From positions 1,488,001 to 1,552,000 of the forward strand of contig NZ_CP025429.1 of assembly GCF_002848345.1 (NCBI RefSeq): DNA of 64,000 nt. The letters run 5' to 3'. Positions 59,870 through 64,000 of this stretch are shown here, piece by piece; positions within the stretch are counted from its first letter, which is position 1, and every line of letters starts with the position of its first letter. The notes below the pieces were generated by a model. That model made no database searches and was not told the origin of the DNA. It saw only the letters and a list, made by a program, of their open reading frames with translations. Source of the stretch: Chromobacterium sp. ATCC 53434. Its GTDB lineage: Bacteria > Pseudomonadota > Gammaproteobacteria > Burkholderiales > Chromobacteriaceae. The position numbers and the translations under genes were made by a program.

Positions 59870-62800
59870 ATGAACCGTCTTTGTTATCGTCTGATTTTCA
59901 ACCGAGCACGCGGCCTGATCATGGCTGTGGCCGAGATCGTCAAGCCGATGGGGACGGGGAAATGTAGGGCGGCAGGGGCGGCGGCGGCATCGTCCGGCAG
60001 GCTCGGTGTCACGCTGCGTGGCATCGTCTGGGCCAGTTGGTGCGCGCTGGCCGGACCGGTTTCGATGGCCGAGGGCATCGTCGCGGATCCCAATGCGGCG
60101 GCGGCCCAGCGTCCAGGCGTGATCAATACCGCCAATGGCTTGCCGCAGGTGAATATCCAGGCGCCTGGCGCCGCCGGCGTCTCGCGCAATCAGTACAGTC
60201 AGTTTGACGTCAACCGGGGCGGGGCGATTCTGAACAACAGCGCCACCAGCGTGCAGACCCAGCTGGGCGGCTGGATCCAGGGCAACCCCAACCTCAACGG
60301 CGCGGCAGCGCCGGCGCGGGTCATTCTCAATGAGGTCAATAGCGCCAATCCAAGCCAATTGCGCGGCTTTCTGGAGGTGGCCGGCGGGCGGGCCCAGGTC
60401 ATTGTCGCCAACCCTGCGGGCATTGTCTGCGATGGCTGCGGCACCATCAATGCCGGCCGGATGACCTTGACCACCGGGCGGCCGGAGCTGAACCCGGACG
60501 GCAGTCTGGCCGGTTATCGAGTGGAACGCGGCACCATCCGCATCGAAGGTTCCGGCATGCAGGCCGGCAGTACCGAATACGCGGACCTGATGGCGCGCGC
60601 GGTGGAGGTGCAGGCCGGTATCTGGGCGCAAAACCTGGCAGTCAGCGCCGGGCGCAACCGCGTCAGCGCGGATCACCAAAGCATCCAGCCGCTTGCCGCG
60701 GCGGACGCCGTGGACAAGCCGGGCTTCGCGATAGACGTAGCCCAGCTGGGGGGCATGTACGCCGGCAAGATTCGCTTGCTGGCTACCGAAGCCGGCGTCG
60801 GCGTGCGCAGCAGCGGCCAAATGAACGGCCGCGAGCAGCTGGTGTTGGACAGTGCCGGCCGCTTGAGCCTGAGCGGCCGGCAAAACGGCGGAGAGATCCA
60901 ATACCGTGCAGCCGGGGACATCGACCATGACGGCGCCAGCTACAGCCAGAGCCGGCTCAGTGTGAACGGCGAGGGTGCGTTGAGGCATGGCGGCACCTTG
61001 GCGGCCGCCGGGGACATGCAGGTCCAGGCCCAGCGGCTAGAGGCTGGCGGAGATTTTGCCGCCGGCAGCGACATGGATGGCCGTGTAGGCGCATTCGGTA
61101 CGCTGAGCCTGAAAGCCGATCAGCGCTTGCAGCTGAGTGGCCACGCGTTGGCCGGTTCCGCGCTGACGCTTGGCGCCGCCGCCATCGATGCCGCCGATGC
61201 CAAGTTGCGCGCAGGCGATCGCATCGATTTGAGAGCCGACGACGGGGTGCGTCTCAGCCGGGCTGTCTTGAACACCGGTCGTTTGACCGTGCGGGCCGGT
61301 GGCGGACTGGACAGCGACGGCGCCACCGTGCAGGCGTCCCAATGGCAGGTCCAGGCCGGCGCGCTCAACAACCGGGGAGGTGTCTGGGAGCAGATCGGCC
61401 ACGGCAGTGGCGCCTTCCTCATCGGCCGGCGGCTGGATAATCGCGAAGGCCGCATCGAGGCCGACAGCCTGGAATTGACGCTGGGCCAGCTTGATAACGG
61501 CGGCGGCAAGTTGCTGGCCTTGGGCCGGGCGGCGCAAGCCTGGACCGTGCAGGACGCGTTTAATAATCAGGGTGGCCAGCTGGGAAGCAATGGCAATCTG
61601 AGTCTGCAGGCCGGCAGTCTGGATAATGGCGATGGCGCCGTGCAAAGCGCCGGCATGCTAGCGTTGCAAGTGAAGGATGCCGCCCGCAATCACGGCGGCA
61701 AGCTATTGGCGGCGGATGCGTTGAAGCTGGTGGCCGGCAGCGTGGACAACGGCGCTGGCGGACGGATTGACGCGGGTCAAGGACTGGTGCTGACGACAAG
61801 CGGTTCGTTGGACAATCGGGCGGGACAGATGACCGGCGCCGGCATCGAGCTGCAAGCCGGGGACATGGACAATGCCAACGGTGTGATAGAGAGTCGGGCC
61901 GGCTTGGTTCTCAGCGTCCAAGGCGGGCTGGACAACCGTCATGGCAAATTGCTGAGCGAGCAGGCGCAGGCGGTCAAGGCCGGCAAGCTGGACAACGACG
62001 AAGGTGAGATCGGCAGTCGCGCGGCGCTTGAGTTGCAAGCCGGCGCGGCCAGCAATCAGCGCGGTCGCATCGTCAGCCTGGGTGACGGTGACATCCAGTT
62101 GGACACGTTGAACAACGCCAACGGCAAATTGCAGAGCGGTGGCGCTTTGTCCTTGCAGGCGCAGGGCAGTGTCGACAATCAGCAAGGCCGCATCAGCGCC
62201 CAGCGTGGCATGCGGCTGGATGGCGACACGCTGGATAATCAGCAAGGGACGCTGACGGCGGGAGAGCGCATCACAGTCCGTGCCGGCCAGATGGACAACC
62301 GGAACGGCGCCGTGCTCAGCCAGCAGGGGCTGACCCTGAATCTCGACACACTCGATAACCGCGACGGCCAAATTCAGACGGTGGGCCAACTGACGCTCGA
62401 TGCCGGCGGCCTGCTTGATAACCGGGGCGGCAAGCTGGTGGCGGACCAGGGTCAGCGGCTGCGCGCAGGCGAATTGAACAATCAGCGCGGCCTGGTCAGC
62501 AGCGGCCAGGCCTTGAGCATGGACGGCGGCGCCTTGCATAACCAGCAAGGCAGGCTGCTCAGCCGCGGCAACGCGAGCTACCAACTGACGCAGCTGTCCA
62601 ACCAGGACGGCGAGCTGCAGAGCGGCGGCGCCATCCAGCTGGGCATGACCGGCGCGCTGGACAATGGCCAGGGCAAGATCGTCGCCGACCAAGGCCTGAA
62701 GCTGCAGGCGGCCTCGGTCAACAACGCGAGTGGTCTGCTCAGCAGCCGCGACACGTTGGCGTTGACGGCCGGCGAGCTGAACAACCGCCACGGCAGTCTG

Positions 62801-64000
62801 CTGAGTCTGGGCGATGTCAGCTTGGGCCTGTCCAGCTTCGACAACCAGTATGGCCAGATCCAGACTGCGGGGGCGCTGGACGCGAAGCTGAGCGGCCAGA
62901 TCGACAACCGCCAGGGCAAGTTGATCGCCGACCGCGACCAGCGTTTGCGCGCCAGCCTGCTGAACAATCAGGGCGGCGCGGTCAGCAGCGGCCAGGCCTT
63001 GAGCCTGAGCGCAGGCCAGTTGGGCAACCAGGGCGGCAGGATGGTGGGACAGGGCGGCCTCAGCTTGGATCTGCAGCAAGATTACATCTTCCGCGACGGG
63101 GACACGCTGGCCAGCCAGGGCTCGCTGAGCTTGCGCACCACCGGCACGCTGCGCAATGAAGGCCAGTGGACCAATGCCGGCAGCGTCAGCCTGCAAGCGG
63201 CCGGCTTCAGCAATGCCGGCGGCGCCAAGCTGGCCGCGCGAGATCGTCTGGAGATCAACAGCGCGGGCCAGGCGGTAAACCAGGGCAGGCTGGATGCGGA
63301 CCAGTTGACCTTGAATGCGGGCGCGCTGGACAACACCGGCATGATCAGCGGCCGCGACGTCGCCGTGGGCGGCGGCGTCATCGACAATCACGGCGGCCAG
63401 GCCGTGCTGGCGGCCACCCACAGCCTGGCGCTGAACGCCGGCTCCCGCCTCAGCAACCGCGATAGCGGCTACATCTACAGCGGCGGCGCGCTGACGTTGA
63501 GCAGCGGCGATCTGATCGAAAACATTTCCACCACGATAGAGGCGGAGGGCGATGTTTCAATCCGCGCCGCCAGGCTCAACAACCAGCGAAGCCATGTCGA
63601 CATCCAGCGCGCGGCGGAATCCAGCGCTTACAGCTGGAACAAGTCCAACTTTTACTGGCGGTCCTGGGGCGCTTACGGCACCGGCGATCTGAGCGCCACC
63701 ACCCAGAACTTGCCGTTCAACGACGCCGCGGCGGCCAACAGCCGGTACGGCACCGTCCTGCAGGTGGATGCCGCCAACAAGAAGGCCCTGGTGCGTTTCC
63801 AGGGCGACAAGCAGCTGTGGGTCAATTACAACGCGATCAAGCAAAACGCCAACGGCAGCTACGACATGAGCTTCTACGAAGGCCGCGCGTGCGAAGGACG
63901 CGGCGAGGTTTGCCCTTATCAGCAAGTGGTATATCGGGAGTTTACCAACGCCGGATGGGGGATCGACCAATGGGATCCCAACCGTTACGTCAATCCGCTG
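59870..64000 (+). CDS. TpsA/CdiA-type filamentous haemagglutinin exoprotein (3' end outside the window)
   Basis: 1377 codons are open to the window edge. The N-terminus has the extended signal peptide region (MNRLCYRLIFNRARGLIMAV then AE), a hydrophobic core, and a TPS secretion domain with the NPNL (GNPNLNG) and NPxGI (ANPAGIVCDGCG) motifs. Many FHA-type repeats follow (LDNRGG, LNNQRG, LQAG patterns, about 300-1230). The last residues in the window enter a non-repetitive, Trp/Tyr-rich segment (SAYSWNKSNFYWRSWGAYGT), typical of the position of a receptor-binding region. It is the apparently intact counterpart of the truncated exoprotein at 12154-18705. Confidence 0.93.
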   Translation, partial: MNRLCYRLIFNRARGLIMAVAEIVKPMGTGKCRAAGAAAASSGRLGVTLRGIVWASWCALAGPVSMAEGIVADPNAAAAQRPGVINTANGLPQVNIQAPGAAGVSRNQYSQFDVNRGGAILNNSATSVQTQLGGWIQGNPNLNGAAAPARVILNEVNSANPSQLRGFLEVAGGRAQVIVANPAGIVCDGCGTINAGRMTLTTGRPELNPDGSLAGYRVERGTIRIEGSGMQAGSTEYADLMARAVEVQAGIWAQNLAVSAGRNRVSADHQSIQPLAAADAVDKPGFAIDVAQLGGMYAGKIRLLATEAGVGVRSSGQMNGREQLVLDSAGRLSLSGRQNGGEIQYRAAGDIDHDGASYSQSRLSVNGEGALRHGGTLAAAGDMQVQAQRLEAGGDFAAGSDMDGRVGAFGTLSLKADQRLQLSGHALAGSALTLGAAAIDAADAKLRAGDRIDLRADDGVRLSRAVLNTGRLTVRAGGGLDSDGATVQASQWQVQAGALNNRGGVWEQIGHGSGAFLIGRRLDNREGRIEADSLELTLGQLDNGGGKLLALGRAAQAWTVQDAFNNQGGQLGSNGNLSLQAGSLDNGDGAVQSAGMLALQVKDAARNHGGKLLAADALKLVAGSVDNGAGGRIDAGQGLVLTTSGSLDNRAGQMTGAGIELQAGDMDNANGVIESRAGLVLSVQGGLDNRHGKLLSEQAQAVKAGKLDNDEGEIGSRAALELQAGAASNQRGRIVSLGDGDIQLDTLNNANGKLQSGGALSLQAQGSVDNQQGRISAQRGMRLDGDTLDNQQGTLTAGERITVRAGQMDNRNGAVLSQQGLTLNLDTLDNRDGQIQTVGQLTLDAGGLLDNRGGKLVADQGQRLRAGELNNQRGLVSSGQALSMDGGALHNQQGRLLSRGNASYQLTQLSNQDGELQSGGAIQLGMTGALDNGQGKIVADQGLKLQAASVNNASGLLSSRDTLALTAGELNNRHGSLLSLGDVSLGLSSFDNQYGQIQTAGALDAKLSGQIDNRQGKLIADRDQRLRASLLNNQGGAVSSGQALSLSAGQLGNQGGRMVGQGGLSLDLQQDYIFRDGDTLASQGSLSLRTTGTLRNEGQWTNAGSVSLQAAGFSNAGGAKLAARDRLEINSAGQAVNQGRLDADQLTLNAGALDNTGMISGRDVAVGGGVIDNHGGQAVLAATHSLALNAGSRLSNRDSGYIYSGGALTLSSGDLIENISTTIEAEGDVSIRAARLNNQRSHVDIQRAAESSAYSWNKSNFYWRSWGAYGTGDLSATTQNLPFNDAAAANSRYGTVLQVDAANKKALVRFQGDKQLWVNYNAIKQNANGSYDMSFYEGRACEGRGEVCPYQQVVYREFTNAGWGIDQWDPNRYVNPL

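Noticed and set aside
61703..63421. 572-codon minus-strand frame inside the right-hand TpsA gene
   Set aside because: Same composition artefact opposite FHA repeats.

Overview
The window is GC-rich, gene-dense DNA that reads as a betaproteobacterial chromosome. Gene content and protein style (three chemotaxis receptors in 13 kb, several giant secreted proteins, AstE/SpeA arginine genes, taurine uptake) suggest Chromobacterium or a close relative in the Neisseriales. This is inference; no rRNA or other marker gene is present. No tRNA, rRNA or CRISPR array was seen.

Layout: positions 1-5059 are the end of a flagellar operon (flgH tail, flgI, flgJ, flgK, flgL). Positions 5126-10546 hold housekeeping metabolism: astE, speA, a GNAT acetyltransferase and sdaA. 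Positions 11031-19762 are an accessory island. A 1122-bp IS630-type element abuts a CdiA-like giant adhesin that has lost its 5' half but keeps its pretoxin motif, its AT-rich C-terminal toxin region and a following immunity-type gene. Remnants of a Y1-transposase element come next. Positions 19848-27358 are a mosaic of small genes: a YqaA-type membrane protein, a Bro-N-like protein, an unknown protein, aqpZ, a luciferase-like oxidoreductase, an NTF2-like protein, yhhQ behind a candidate preQ1-I riboswitch, and a c-type cytochrome. Positions 27687-40855 contain three methyl-accepting chemotaxis proteins, one with a periplasmic haem-c motif, interleaved with tauABCD, dbpA, a flavoprotein and a DUF1801 protein. 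A stand-alone RHS-core protein, an RhlE-type helicase and hflX follow.

Positions 45735-57798 form a type I secretion locus strikingly like the E. coli haemolysin exporter: hlyB, hlyD, a glycosyltransferase, two tandem paralogous small lipoprotein-like proteins, and a 1723-residue FrpC-like RTX protein. The hlyB gene is split by a second IS630 copy whose transposase matches the first, with a clean TA target duplication, so the exporter is probably off in this strain. Positions 58117-64000 are a two-partner secretion pair: a TpsB outer-membrane transporter and the first 1377 codons of a haemagglutinin-type TpsA/CdiA protein that runs off the window.

The common theme of the accessory regions is secreted or contact-dependent effectors: one truncated and one apparently intact TPS/CDI system, a T1SS/RTX system, and an orphan RHS protein with a possible cysteine-peptidase-like tail. 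The same IS type marks damage in two of these systems. The likeliest undescribed material is the CdiA C-terminal toxin with its immunity partner, the RTX accessory lipoproteins, the altered self-processing site of the RTX protein, and the RHS tail domain.
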